A stretch of DNA of 64,000 bases from an uncultured Collinsella sp. (GTDB lineage Bacteria; Actinomycetota; Coriobacteriia; Coriobacteriales; Coriobacteriaceae): assembly GCA_900540875.1 (NCBI GenBank), contig UQHT01000005.1:52273-116272 (forward strand). The letters run 5' to 3'. The translations under genes and the position numbers were made by a program. Shown piece by piece: positions 26,345 through 35,402 of this stretch (its first letter is position 1; the number at the start of each line of letters is the position of its first letter). The notes beneath the pieces were generated by a model, which saw only the letters and a program-made list of their open reading frames with translations, made no database searches and had not been told where the DNA came from.

Positions 26345-26483
26345 TTCCGATACACTCCAAGCACAGCCTGATTGCCTTGGCCAGCACGGCATCTGCCTCG
26401 CCGCGCATAATGCCAAAGCCAACCATGGCTACCCCAACGATCAGCAAAGCCACCTGCGCCACAGGCTTAATCGCTTTGAACAA
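26337..26483 (-). CDS. 48-residue CXXC membrane peptide (CD1871A-like)
   Basis: A short gene with a TTG start at 26483, eight bases after AAAGGAG. The product starts (M)FKAIKPVAQVALLIVGVA, has one transmembrane helix, and ends in LCLECIGIG, a C-terminal CLEC motif. This C-terminal signature matches the 'CD1871A family CXXC motif-containing protein' annotated in anaerobes, from memory. The stop overlaps the start of the 4Fe-4S membrane protein gene. It is first in the operon and probably a small redox partner or subunit of the membrane iron-sulfur protein. Confidence 0.8.
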   Translation of the reverse strand: MFKAIKPVAQVALLIVGVAMVGFGIMRGEADAVLAKAIRLCLECIGIG

Positions 26484-26572
26484 TCTGACCACTCCTTTCG
26501 TTTCGCGACCCATTGGACCATACCGACTATAAAATCCGTGTTAAGCGTGAATGACTATGCAAGGAGAACGTT

Positions 26573-27247
26573 ATGCGCATCTTGGTCGTCGAGGACGAGC
26601 GGGCGCTGTGCGATGCGATCGCACGCAGCCTGCGCAACTTGGCCTATAGCGTCGACTGCTGCTACGACGGGCAGCAGGCCCTCGATCTACTCGATGTCGA
26701 GACCTTTGATCTTGTCGTGCTCGACCTCAATCTCCCCCATGTCGACGGCATGACCGTGCTCAGGCAACTCAGGACAACTGATTGTGAGACCAAGGTGCTT
26801 GTGCTCTCGGCACGTGGCGAGGTCTCCGACAAGGTAGCGGGGCTCGATGCGGGCGCCAACGACTACCTCACCAAGCCGTTCCATCTTGACGAGCTGGCGG
26901 CACGCATACGCAGTCTCACGCTCAGGCGCTTTACGCAAAACGACGTTGTTCTAGCCTGTGGATTGTTGAGCTTTGACACCAAGGCGCGCCTCGCCTCCGT
27001 GGGCGGCGAGACCCTATCCCTCACGCGCAAGGAGACCGGCATCTTGGAATACCTGATGCTTAACCAGGGGCGGCCGGTGAGCCAGGAAGAGCTTATCGAG
27101 CATGTATGGGACAGCAGCGTCAACAGCTTTAGCAACGCGACCCGCGTGCATATCTCGTCGCTGCGAAAAAAGCTGCGCGGTGCGTTGGGGCACGACCCCA
27201 TCCGCAACCGAATCGGCGAAGGCTACGTTATGGAGGACGGCAAATGA
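26573..27247 (+). CDS. OmpR/PhoB-family response regulator
   Basis: A 224-residue regulator behind AAGGAGAACGTT. The receiver has Asp51 in LVVLDLNLPHVDG, with KVLVLSARGE and YLTKPFHLDEL at the switch residues. The C-terminal winged helix (LTRKETGILEYLMLNQGRPV, then FSNATRVHISSLRKKL) binds DNA. The sensor kinase gene overlaps its stop by four bases. It is divergent from the CXXC/4Fe-4S/TlpA operon across an 89-base gap, so that operon is a likely target. Confidence 0.93.
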   Translation: MRILVVEDERALCDAIARSLRNLAYSVDCCYDGQQALDLLDVETFDLVVLDLNLPHVDGMTVLRQLRTTDCETKVLVLSARGEVSDKVAGLDAGANDYLTKPFHLDELAARIRSLTLRRFTQNDVVLACGLLSFDTKARLASVGGETLSLTRKETGILEYLMLNQGRPVSQEELIEHVWDSSVNSFSNATRVHISSLRKKLRGALGHDPIRNRIGEGYVMEDGK

Positions 27248-28392
27248 AGCGGCTGTCGCTGCAGTGGCGCATCACGTTGATGACGGCACTGCTGATATGT
27301 TCGACCTGCGTACTTATGAATTGCCTGGTTGGTTACTCCGGCATGCGCTACATGGACTCGATTGGTGCAGAAGCGTCGGCGCACAGCAAGGTGGAGGCGG
27401 CCTCGCCCAGCTCATTTGACCCGACAAACAAAGAGCTCGACGACGCGCTGACCATCGTCGTGAACGACGCCCAAGAATCGTTTGGCGCGACGAGCTGGTA
27501 CATAACCGCAGTGGTAACGCTGCTCGGCGGCGTCCTGGCCTACTTTGTGAGCGGGCATGCGTTGCAGCCGTTGCGCTCCTTTGCGGCACAAGTCGAGAGC
27601 GTGCGGCCCGATAACCTCGCCGACACAAAGATCAGCGAGAATGTGCCCTCTGAGCTCAGGCGCTGCAGCGCGTCGTTTAACGACATGATTGCCCGCCTTG
27701 ACGAAGGGTTTTCTGCACAAAGACAGTTTACGGGCAATGCGGCACACGAGCTGCGCACGCCACTTGCGCTCATGCAGGCCCAGGTTGAGCTGTTTTGCGC
27801 CGAGCATCCCGACGCCGACGCCGATACGGCGCGTCTGCTCAGCCTGCTGCAGGAGCAGACCGAGCGAATGACACACATGACAAAAACCCTGCTCGAGATG
27901 AGCGAGCTACGAAGCGTCCCCTGCAACGACTCTATTGAGCTGGCGCCGATGATCGAAGAAGTGCTTACCGACCTGGCGCCCCTTGCCGAGCAAAAAGACA
28001 TCACGCTTGCAAGCGAGGGCGACGCGCAAACAATCGGCAGCGACACGCTGATCTATCGGCTGCTGTTCAACTTGACCGAAAACGCCATTCGCTACAGCGC
28101 GCCCAACTCGACCGTGCAAATCGGCGCCCTCGCCGAAGGCGACCGTGTACTGTTGCGCGTGCGCGACCAGGGGCCGGGCATTCCCGAGCAATACCAGACG
28201 AGCATTTTTCAGCCCTTCTTTCGCGTCGACAAATCGCGTAGCAGGGCATATGGCGGCGTGGGACTGGGACTTGCGCTGGTCTGGGAGATCGCCGCACTCC
28301 ACGGCGGCTCCATCGAGGTCGAAGAGAGCTCGGAGCGCGGAACGACCATGCTCGTAACTCTTCCCACTCGCGCACTCGGCTCATTAAAATAA
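27244..28392 (+). CDS. Sensor histidine kinase (OmpR-type partner)
   Basis: A 382-residue kinase. TM1 is near residues 12-35 and TM2 near 82-102 (SWYITAVVTLLGGVLAYFVS), giving a short (about 45-residue) extracytoplasmic loop. A HAMP-like linker precedes HisKA with His168 in GNAAHELRTPLAL, then HATPase boxes NLTENAIRYS, VRDQGPGIP and GGVGLGLALV. It starts four bases inside the response regulator gene, confirming the pair. The tiny sensor loop suggests it senses within the membrane or through a partner, perhaps the neighbouring redox proteins. Confidence 0.93.
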   Translation: MKRLSLQWRITLMTALLICSTCVLMNCLVGYSGMRYMDSIGAEASAHSKVEAASPSSFDPTNKELDDALTIVVNDAQESFGATSWYITAVVTLLGGVLAYFVSGHALQPLRSFAAQVESVRPDNLADTKISENVPSELRRCSASFNDMIARLDEGFSAQRQFTGNAAHELRTPLALMQAQVELFCAEHPDADADTARLLSLLQEQTERMTHMTKTLLEMSELRSVPCNDSIELAPMIEEVLTDLAPLAEQKDITLASEGDAQTIGSDTLIYRLLFNLTENAIRYSAPNSTVQIGALAEGDRVLLRVRDQGPGIPEQYQTSIFQPFFRVDKSRSRAYGGVGLGLALVWEIAALHGGSIEVEESSERGTTMLVTLPTRALGSLK

Positions 28393-28474
28393 CGAACGGG
28401 ATGGCACGCCGCGTGGCGTACCATCCCGCACATAATATCGAGGATGTGACAAAGGGACTGTCCCTTTGTCACAT
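28393..28474. repeat. Composite repeat: GC-rich hairpin plus 31-bp palindrome (copy 4)
   Basis: Directly after the kinase stop, CGAACGGGATGGCACGCC pairs with GGCGTACCATCCCG (hairpin 28397-28429), then a 31-bp palindrome at 28444-28474 has perfect arms ATGTGACAAAGGGAC / GTCCCTTTGTCACAT. It matches 21448-21530 in order and spacing. It lies between convergent genes and may act as a bidirectional terminator. Confidence 0.88.
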
Positions 28475-28508
28475 CTGCTAGTTCTCGTCGCCTACCAGCT
28501 GAGTTAGC

Positions 28509-29489
28509 TTACTCCCACTCGACCGTGCCAACGGGCTTCGGCGTGAGGTCGTAGCAAACGCGGCAAATACCGGGGACCTCGGCGGTCACGCGAGCGGTAA
28601 TGCGCTTGAGCAGCGCCCAGTCGAGCTCAGGCACCTCGGCGGTCATGACGTCGACGGTGTTGATGCAGCGAATAATGCAGGGCCAGTCGTAGGCGCGCTT
28701 GCCCTCGCGCACACCGGTAGCGCGGAAATCGGGCACTACGGCAAAGTACTGCCAGATGGTCAGGCCGGCCTTGTCGATCTCTTCGCGCACGACGGCATCG
28801 GCCTCGCGCAGCACCTCGAGACGGTCACGGGTGATGGCGCCAAGGCAGCGGACGCCCAGGCCAGGACCGGGGAACGGCTGACGCTCAACCATGTTCTCGG
28901 GCAGGCCGAGCTCACGGCCCACGACGCGCACCTCGTCCTTGTACAGCAGCTTAACGGGCTCGCAGAGCTCAAATTGCAGATCCTCGGGCAGACCGCCAAC
29001 GTTATGGTGAGCCTTCACGCCGTCCTGCGACTCCAGAATGTCGGGGTAGATGGTGCCCTGGGCGAGGAAGCTGACCTCGTCGCCAACCTTGCGGGCCTCT
29101 TCCTCGAACACGCGGATAAACTCGGCGCCGATAATCTTGCGCTTGGTCTCGGGCTCGTCGACGTCGACGAGCTTATCGAGGAAGCGGTCAGTGGCGTCTA
29201 CGTAAACCAGGTTGGCGTCCATCTGGTTCTGGAACACGTCGACGACCTGCTCGCTCTCGCCCTTGCGCATCAGGCCGTGGTTCACATGCACGCAGATGAG
29301 CTGCTTGCCGATGGCCTTGATCAGCAGCGCCGCGACGACCGAGCTGTCAACGCCGCCAGAAAGGGCCAGCAGGACCTTCTTGTTGCCGATCTGCTCACGG
29401 ATTGCAGCAACCTGCTCTTCGATGAACGCCTGGGCAAGTTCGGGAGTGGTGATACGCACCATGTCGTCGGGACGCTTGTTGGGATCCAT
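28509..29489 (-). CDS. guaA: GMP synthase ATP-pyrophosphatase subunit (no glutaminase domain)
   Basis: A 326-residue protein covering only the C-terminal two-thirds of a normal GuaA. The PP-loop VLLALSGGVDSSVVAALL, FLAQGTIYPDILES, HHNVGGLPEDL, QPFPGPGLGVRCLG and the C-terminal GICRVCYDL...PVGTVEWE are all present. The glutamine amidotransferase domain, with its catalytic Cys, is absent, and no such gene is adjacent. It adenylates XMP and aminates it to GMP, using ammonia or a separate glutaminase subunit as in archaea. The start MDPNKRPDDM follows AAAAGGAG. A TATAAT is seen upstream at 29556-29561 (minus strand). Confidence 0.9.
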   Translation of the reverse strand: MDPNKRPDDMVRITTPELAQAFIEEQVAAIREQIGNKKVLLALSGGVDSSVVAALLIKAIGKQLICVHVNHGLMRKGESEQVVDVFQNQMDANLVYVDATDRFLDKLVDVDEPETKRKIIGAEFIRVFEEEARKVGDEVSFLAQGTIYPDILESQDGVKAHHNVGGLPEDLQFELCEPVKLLYKDEVRVVGRELGLPENMVERQPFPGPGLGVRCLGAITRDRLEVLREADAVVREEIDKAGLTIWQYFAVVPDFRATGVREGKRAYDWPCIIRCINTVDVMTAEVPELDWALLKRITARVTAEVPGICRVCYDLTPKPVGTVEWE

Positions 29490-29555
29490 GCAAAGCTCCT
29501 TTTCGGTTCGATGGGAATGCGCTACACGTATGCAAACGCACCGTCATATGACCTC

Positions 29556-29561
29556 ATTATA
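29556..29561 (-). promoter_or_regulatory. Possible -10 element of the guaA-like gene
   Basis: TATAAT on the minus strand, preceded by TGCA, about 67 bases before the start codon. No convincing -35 was found at the usual distance. Confidence 0.35.
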
Positions 29562-29786
29562 TGCAGAGCGAGGTTCGTTTCCCATCGCTGCGACGGAGCT
29601 TTTTGCAGGGGTGGCAATTTTTCCTAATGTCGAGGTCAGCTAGGCTTCGGTAGCCACCTTGGGAGCATCGCCAATAGACTCTTCCTTTATACGTTCGGCA
29701 TAATCGTAGGCGATAACCACAAATTCCAGTCCCGAGCAACAGGAGTACAATTGCTGCTAGTGTTGCCAGCTGTTGGGAGATGGAAG

Positions 29787-30791
29787 ATGGACTGCGATGG
29801 CTACCCGCGCATTCCCATGCCGTTGATGTGCACCGCCTTTGTGCCGGGGCAGATTGACGCTGCGGTTGCAGGCATTTCCGACCCCGATTCACGCACCATC
29901 GCCACGGCGGAAGCGCTGTACTTTCGCGGACAGGCCACACTCGCCGCCGAGACAGCACGCCCCTATCTTGACGCCACCGACCCCGCACTGCGCTATTCCG
30001 CATGCCTTATCTGCGGATATGCCAGTCTGTCGCTCAACCGTATCGCCGATGCCCGTCGTTGCCTTGCGGGCATCCTCGATACGCCAACTGACGAGGAATC
30101 GTCTGCCGTCCACGCCACACATATCCTGTTCGCCTCCGCCGCGAGCGTCCTGTTGCACTTGCCTTCCCCGTATTCTGCCGAAGAGTTTTATCCGCTTGCG
30201 GCACATCTGCCCGAAGGCCTGCGCCTGTTCGCCAGCTACGTGATGGCGCATGCCCTGTACCTGCGCGGCGAATATGGCCGCAGTCTAGGCATGGCGGAAA
30301 ACGCCCTGATCATGAAACAGGGAAGTTATCCGATCTCGGAACTGTTCCTGCACCTGGCAGCTTCCATGGCATGCATGAGCCTCAAGGACATCGACGCCGC
30401 AAAAACGCACTTCGGAGCCGCTTGGGACATTGCGCGCCCCGACGGCCTTATCGAGCTCATCGGCGAGCACCACGGCCTTTTGCAGGGGCTTATCGAGGCA
30501 TGCCTAAAAACGCAATACCCTGACGACTTCGCGCGCATCATCGAGATCACGTACCGCTTCAGCTACGGCTGGCGGCGCATCCACAACCCCGATTCGGGCG
30601 AGGATGTGGCCGACGATCTAACGACCACGGAGTTCACCATGGCCATGCTCGCCTGCCGCGGGTGGACCAATGCCGAAATCGCTCGTCATATGGGTGTGTC
30701 GCCGGGCACCGTCAAAAACCGACTATCCGGCGTATACGCAAAGCTTGGCATCGGCACACGCGCCGAACTGGTCGCGCATATGTTGCGTTAG
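29787..30791 (+). CDS. LuxR-family helix-turn-helix regulator
   Basis: A 334-residue protein starting at ATG 29787 behind TTGGGAGATGGAAG. The N-terminal roughly 260 residues are helical with TPR-like character (repeated Ala/Leu helices, for example AEALYFRGQATLAAETARPY) and no receiver domain or Walker motif. The C-terminal 60 residues are a LuxR HTH: LACRGWTNAEIARHMGVSPG, then TVKNRLSGVYAKLGI. It lies 156 bases upstream of the large exported protein gene on the same strand and is a likely regulator of it. Confidence 0.85.
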   Translation: MDCDGYPRIPMPLMCTAFVPGQIDAAVAGISDPDSRTIATAEALYFRGQATLAAETARPYLDATDPALRYSACLICGYASLSLNRIADARRCLAGILDTPTDEESSAVHATHILFASAASVLLHLPSPYSAEEFYPLAAHLPEGLRLFASYVMAHALYLRGEYGRSLGMAENALIMKQGSYPISELFLHLAASMACMSLKDIDAAKTHFGAAWDIARPDGLIELIGEHHGLLQGLIEACLKTQYPDDFARIIEITYRFSYGWRRIHNPDSGEDVADDLTTTEFTMAMLACRGWTNAEIARHMGVSPGTVKNRLSGVYAKLGIGTRAELVAHMLR

Positions 30792-30947
30792 CGACCGGGC
30801 TGCCAAGCGCATCGAACGCGCTCCGGGGCCTGGCGCTTTCGCGCGCTCAAATTGGACATTTTGGCCATCGAACGGCACTACCGCCACGGGGCACCTTCTC
30901 GCAAAATTGGATTATTTCCTCCGATGTTTGCGGGATGGGAGCCAAAG

Positions 30948-33900
30948 ATGCTTGATCGCCGTTCGTTACTTGTTGCCGGAGCGTCCTCGCTGGCGAGCAT
31001 TATGTTGCCGCGCGTGCCGGGAAGCGCAAACGCCTTCATATTGCCGTTCGCGCCCACCGCAGCCTATGCTGACGAAAAAGATCCCTTCAGGGTGCTCGTT
31101 CTCTCGCGCACCATGTTTGGTGTGGTCGTGGTCGACGTCGCCAATAAGAATACGCCCATCGCAGGTGCCCAGGTCACGCTCGCATCGCGCTATGCCGCAG
31201 ACAAGCAGCTCACCGCCACGACCGATGACGAGGGCACGGCCATCTTTGAGGTCGCGCCGCTTTCGGAAGGCTACGTGGACGAGGCAACGCTCCTTGACGC
31301 GTACGACTTTAACGGCGGCATCTCCATTAGCATGGCGGGCTACCGTGATGTCGAGATTCCCCTCGCGCGTATCCAGGGCGGCACCGCCATAACCGCGCCC
31401 ACACGTCCGCTCTCCGACGGCGAGCCGTACTTCCGCCAGCTCACGTTCGACGAATGGGACATCCAGTACGCCGACACCACGTTTATGGCAATGCCAGCGG
31501 ACGAAGCAGCAAACGACCAACCCGACACGCACGCCTTTACCGTTCAGGCACATCTGCCACAGGGCGGGCAGGCAACATTGCATATCAATAAAGTGATGCC
31601 CGCTGCGGGCAGCTCACCCGAAACCGTCACGCAGATTGGCCAAGTCAAGGCCAGCGCATCGGGCGCGGATAATCTGGCGACGTTCACGCTCGAAGACAAG
31701 TTCCTCGATGCAGCGTCGAGCCTTCTGGAAGAAGGATGCAAGTTACGCTTTGTCCTCGACTACCAGGGCAAGACCTATACACTCTCCTCCCCCATGGCCG
31801 TTGTCACTGCGCCGGCCGCAAAGGCGGAATCGGGCTCGACCACTATCGTCCCCACTACCATGGACCAAGAGATCACTCCGTTTGATTTCCCCGCGGCGTT
31901 TCCCGGCATCGGCGGCAATAAGTTCACGTGCTGGATGCCCACATTTCCAATCCTCTTCGATTTCTCGTTTGCTGGATACGTGCTGTTTGGCGGAGGATAC
32001 AAACCAGCCAGCTATATGAACGATTCGGGCAACCCTGATCCGGAATACTGGAAGAAATCGCCGCGCGAGTCGGGCGCCAAGCAGGCAAACCGCTACCTCG
32101 ACGAGATGGAGGGGAATTGGAATCAGTACAAGAGTATGAGTGCCGGTTCGGGTACCGATCCAAGAAACACCAAGCTCCTTCGCCACCATTGCACGCTGCT
32201 GTTCACGATGGATATCGCCACACAGCTGTACGGCTCGCTTGCCTACGATTGGGTGGGCAAAACCTGGGGCGACAACAACGACCCCGCATACGGCAATATT
32301 AAGGCCCTCTTCCAGGTAAGAACCGACCTCAATTGGACCGAGCAGTTTACCCTAGGACCGGTGCCGTTTTTCCTAAACGTCAACCCCTGGGTGCTGGCAA
32401 AACTGGCGCTCGCCGTGGGTGCCCACACACACGGCAGCGGCGCGGCGTTTTTTAAAAACATTTCGCTCGACTATTCAAACACGTCGGGCTCGTTCACCAT
32501 CCAGATCGGGCTTGCCGTCACCTTTGGAGCCGGCGTTGCAGGCGTCGCTTCGTCTGCCGTGCGCGGCGCCGCATCCCTCACGCTGTTCATTGGGTACGAG
32601 AAGGCAGATGGACACCAGCTTCCGCGACTGCGTGTAGGTGCAGACGTCGATGTCGATGTGATACTCCAGTTCGTAATGTTCAAGTGGACCACCAAGGCTT
32701 GGTCGGGGTCGTGGCCCACACTCCTCGATTCGTGGAATATGTCGGTGAACAATGGCAACCAGTATGTGCTCCAGCGCTCTGAGCTCGCATTGGGTGGAGA
32801 TACGCCTTACACGTTGGATGCCTGCTTCGGCACGCCCGGCAACATCGAGGCGGGCGTGCCGCAATTTATCGCATCGGCCACCATCGTCACCAACGCCGAG
32901 CTGCTCGCACGCGCCGAGGTTAAGGCCACTGCCGTAAACGCCGCGCCTGTCGTGCGCGATTGGGATCAAGCGGTCACGCGCATTGAGCTCGAGGCGGATG
33001 CAGAAAGCGACGACACGGGACAGATCGAGCATTTCGTCCATGCACTGATAGAGAACGACGAAAACGCCGCGTCGATGTATGCGTACACCCATATCGGGCA
33101 GGCGAAGGACGCCGCTGCGGACCCCAACGCCAATTCTGCCGGCGTGTCGGAAGACGAGCGTGGCGGCGTCAAACCCTCGAGCGACAACGTGCTGTTTTCC
33201 GGCGTGCTCAGCGAAGCCCACATGAAGCTAACGATGATTGCCGGCGTAGAATGCCTGTTCCGTATCGCCTCGGTGCGCTACGGCGACAATGGCCGCTCGC
33301 GCCTGGTGGTGCACACAAAGGCAAACGGCACGTGGTCCGCTCCCACGCCCGTGGACTTTCCCCTTGGGTTTGGCGAGGGCGACGTGGAGCGCGACGGCAT
33401 ATTCGATTACGACTTCGACGTGGTGGAATATACGGACGGAAGAGGAAACCAGGACGCCTACGTGCTGCTGGTCTCGGGCGAGCGCCCCGCCGGCGACAAC
33501 ACCCTTTTCGATACGGCAAGCACAGCCGGCATACTGTCCGTTGTGCGCCTGCGCATAAGTAATGACGAGATCCGCGTGGTGTCGCATACGTCATGGCGCA
33601 GCATCTCGCGCGGCCGCCTGCAAGAGGATGGCTACCATTGCCTGCAGTGCCCGCGCATCACGGCAGGCAAGACGCTGGTCGACGGGCGCCTGTCGGGTGC
33701 CTACCTCCACCGCCGCGGAACCACCGCAGAGAAGGCGCTCGGCAGCGAGGCCGAGGTTGCGCTGGAATGCTTTACCCTGTGGTCGGATGATTTGGGCGAC
33801 AGCCTGACGTTCCGCCAAGTTCTTCGCTTTCCGCAGGCACCGTCGAGTATCGAGCTGAGCGAGCCCGAGAATATCAACGGCAAAATGGTGGTGCCCGTTG

Positions 33901-35312
33901 CGTACGAGACCGCAGACGGTTGCGGCTGCGCATCGTACGCCGTGATCGGCCAGTCCATTGCGGGCTGGGGCGTTATGCCACCAGACGCCACGGTGCCCCA
34001 TGCGGTGCCGTGGCCACAACATTCGGGCTTTTTGGCCACCGTCAACGAGCAGCTGCAGCATATTACTTGGACGCGAGGCGCATCGGCATTTGCAACGCAG
34101 CCCGTGGGTGCCGCAGGCTGTGGCCCGGCATCGTTTAGCGTAAGCAACAACGGCAGGTGCGCGCTCTATGTAGAGAACACCGATGGCAAGGTGGGGCAAA
34201 CCTACGACGAAGAAGGCAACCCGGTAGCAGTAATGAGCAAGCACTTCCGCATCTTCGCCAGCACCTTGGCAGGCGATCTGTTCACGGAGCCGTTCGTGAT
34301 GTGCGAGCTGGACCATCCCGTCGATCAGATAACGACATTTTTGACGTCGGGAGGCATGCTCTCCGCGCTCGCCACGCACATTGTGAGCGCGGAGAAGAGC
34401 GAGGCAGAGCTGCACGGCATCGAAGTGCCTCTGGTGGCGTGTGCCACTCCGACGGGCGCGGTCGCTACCTCGGGCGCGGTGGTGCCCGGAGCAGCAGGCG
34501 AATCCTTCATGGTCACGGTGCGAAACGACGGCAACACTTTGCTGACTGCCGGCACAATCGATCTGTACCGAGAGGGCTCCAGCCAGCCGTTCTCCAGCGC
34601 ATCCATCGGATTCGGAGCGAACGCACGCATGGCTTCGATCTACGATCCAGAGCTTGCCGAAGACGCTTCGGCCAACGACATGGCACACGTAAAGTACGCG
34701 CTCGAGACGCTGGGCGCACGTTTTGCAACGCACCCGCTGGTAGCCGACAACGGCAACGCCGTGCTGGCACCGGGTTGCACGGCACAGTTCCGCATGAGCT
34801 TCGCCATCCCCGAGAGTTGGAGCGACGAAGTGGGCAAACGCGTCACGCTGTATGCGAAGGCGCGTAATCTGGTGGCGCTCGATCCCGTAACGCTCGAGGA
34901 GATCCGACCGGGCGCAAACTCGGCGCTGGGTGCCGTACTGCACGAGCTTCATGTGCCCGACGCGGCATGCGAACGCTCGGAAGTTCAGGTCGGTGTATGC
35001 GACAGCGCGGATACGACAGGACTTCACGACGCCCCGATGACGGTCGACGGCGATGGTGGCTCGAGTGGCGGCGGTACTGACGAGGGCGGCGGCTCCGGCG
35101 GAAGCAGCTCCGGCAGTGGCAAGGACCACGGCAATAACAAGCGCTCCGGAAAAGCGGGCGCGATTGCGGGCACGGGCGATGTCAACGCTCCCCTGACAGC
35201 AGCCGCAGCAGCACTCGCCGCGGCAGGCGCCGGCCTCGTCGCCTACAGCGCCCGCCGCACGGCGCTCGAAACCGACACCGCCAATGAGGTCAATTCGGAT
35301 AGGCCTCGCTAG
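30948..35312 (+). CDS. Very large exported protein with Tat-like signal and C-terminal anchor
   Basis: About 1,454 residues using ATG 30948 behind TGGGAG. The N terminus MLDRRSLLVAGASSLASIML resembles a Tat signal (RR, then hydrophobic core), ending near NAFILPFAPTAAYADE. Residues about 60-170 look like a carboxypeptidase-regulatory/Cna-B-like beta domain (PIAGAQVTLASRYAADK, then TDDEGTAIFEV). The middle roughly 1,000 residues match nothing I recognise and contain glycine-rich, membrane-like stretches near 500-570. Before the end is a Gly/Ser linker, then AIAGTGD, a hydrophobic helix (TAAAAALAAAGAGLVAYS) and ARR. That tail resembles a sortase signal with a degenerate LPXTG. Probably cell-surface attached; function unknown. 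Confidence 0.7.
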   Translation: MLDRRSLLVAGASSLASIMLPRVPGSANAFILPFAPTAAYADEKDPFRVLVLSRTMFGVVVVDVANKNTPIAGAQVTLASRYAADKQLTATTDDEGTAIFEVAPLSEGYVDEATLLDAYDFNGGISISMAGYRDVEIPLARIQGGTAITAPTRPLSDGEPYFRQLTFDEWDIQYADTTFMAMPADEAANDQPDTHAFTVQAHLPQGGQATLHINKVMPAAGSSPETVTQIGQVKASASGADNLATFTLEDKFLDAASSLLEEGCKLRFVLDYQGKTYTLSSPMAVVTAPAAKAESGSTTIVPTTMDQEITPFDFPAAFPGIGGNKFTCWMPTFPILFDFSFAGYVLFGGGYKPASYMNDSGNPDPEYWKKSPRESGAKQANRYLDEMEGNWNQYKSMSAGSGTDPRNTKLLRHHCTLLFTMDIATQLYGSLAYDWVGKTWGDNNDPAYGNIKALFQVRTDLNWTEQFTLGPVPFFLNVNPWVLAKLALAVGAHTHGSGAAFFKNISLDYSNTSGSFTIQIGLAVTFGAGVAGVASSAVRGAASLTLFIGYEKADGHQLPRLRVGADVDVDVILQFVMFKWTTKAWSGSWPTLLDSWNMSVNNGNQYVLQRSELALGGDTPYTLDACFGTPGNIEAGVPQFIASATIVTNAELLARAEVKATAVNAAPVVRDWDQAVTRIELEADAESDDTGQIEHFVHALIENDENAASMYAYTHIGQAKDAAADPNANSAGVSEDERGGVKPSSDNVLFSGVLSEAHMKLTMIAGVECLFRIASVRYGDNGRSRLVVHTKANGTWSAPTPVDFPLGFGEGDVERDGIFDYDFDVVEYTDGRGNQDAYVLLVSGERPAGDNTLFDTASTAGILSVVRLRISNDEIRVVSHTSWRSISRGRLQEDGYHCLQCPRITAGKTLVDGRLSGAYLHRRGTTAEKALGSEAEVALECFTLWSDDLGDSLTFRQVLRFPQAPSSIELSEPENINGKMVVPVAYETADGCGCASYAVIGQSIAGWGVMPPDATVPHAVPWPQHSGFLATVNEQLQHITWTRGASAFATQPVGAAGCGPASFSVSNNGRCALYVENTDGKVGQTYDEEGNPVAVMSKHFRIFASTLAGDLFTEPFVMCELDHPVDQITTFLTSGGMLSALATHIVSAEKSEAELHGIEVPLVACATPTGAVATSGAVVPGAAGESFMVTVRNDGNTLLTAGTIDLYREGSSQPFSSASIGFGANARMASIYDPELAEDASANDMAHVKYALETLGARFATHPLVADNGNAVLAPGCTAQFRMSFAIPESWSDEVGKRVTLYAKARNLVALDPVTLEEIRPGANSALGAVLHELHVPDAACERSEVQVGVCDSADTTGLHDAPMTVDGDGGSSGGGTDEGGGSGGSSSGSGKDHGNNKRSGKAGAIAGTGDVNAPLTAAAAALAAAGAGLVAYSARRTALETDTANEVNSDRPR

Positions 35313-35361
35313 CTCCTACTTACTTTTGTGAGAGGCGCCGACTCGGCTAATCGAACATCAA

Positions 35362-35397
35362 AATGGGCTGGTTCTGGATACCCAGAGCCGGCCCATT
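35362..35397. terminator. Hairpin between the exported-protein gene and the DUF6773-like gene
   Basis: AATGGGCTGGTTCTGG (35362-35377) pairs with CCAGAGCCGGCCCATT (35382-35397), two G-T wobbles, loop ATAC. It lies between converging genes, as at 4462-4505. Confidence 0.75.
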
Positions 35398-35402
35398 GCG
35401 CA

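Noticed and set aside
33591..35129. A 512-codon minus-strand frame within the large exported-protein gene.
   Set aside because: No ribosome site or recognisable domain; the plus-strand gene is continuous with signal and anchor.
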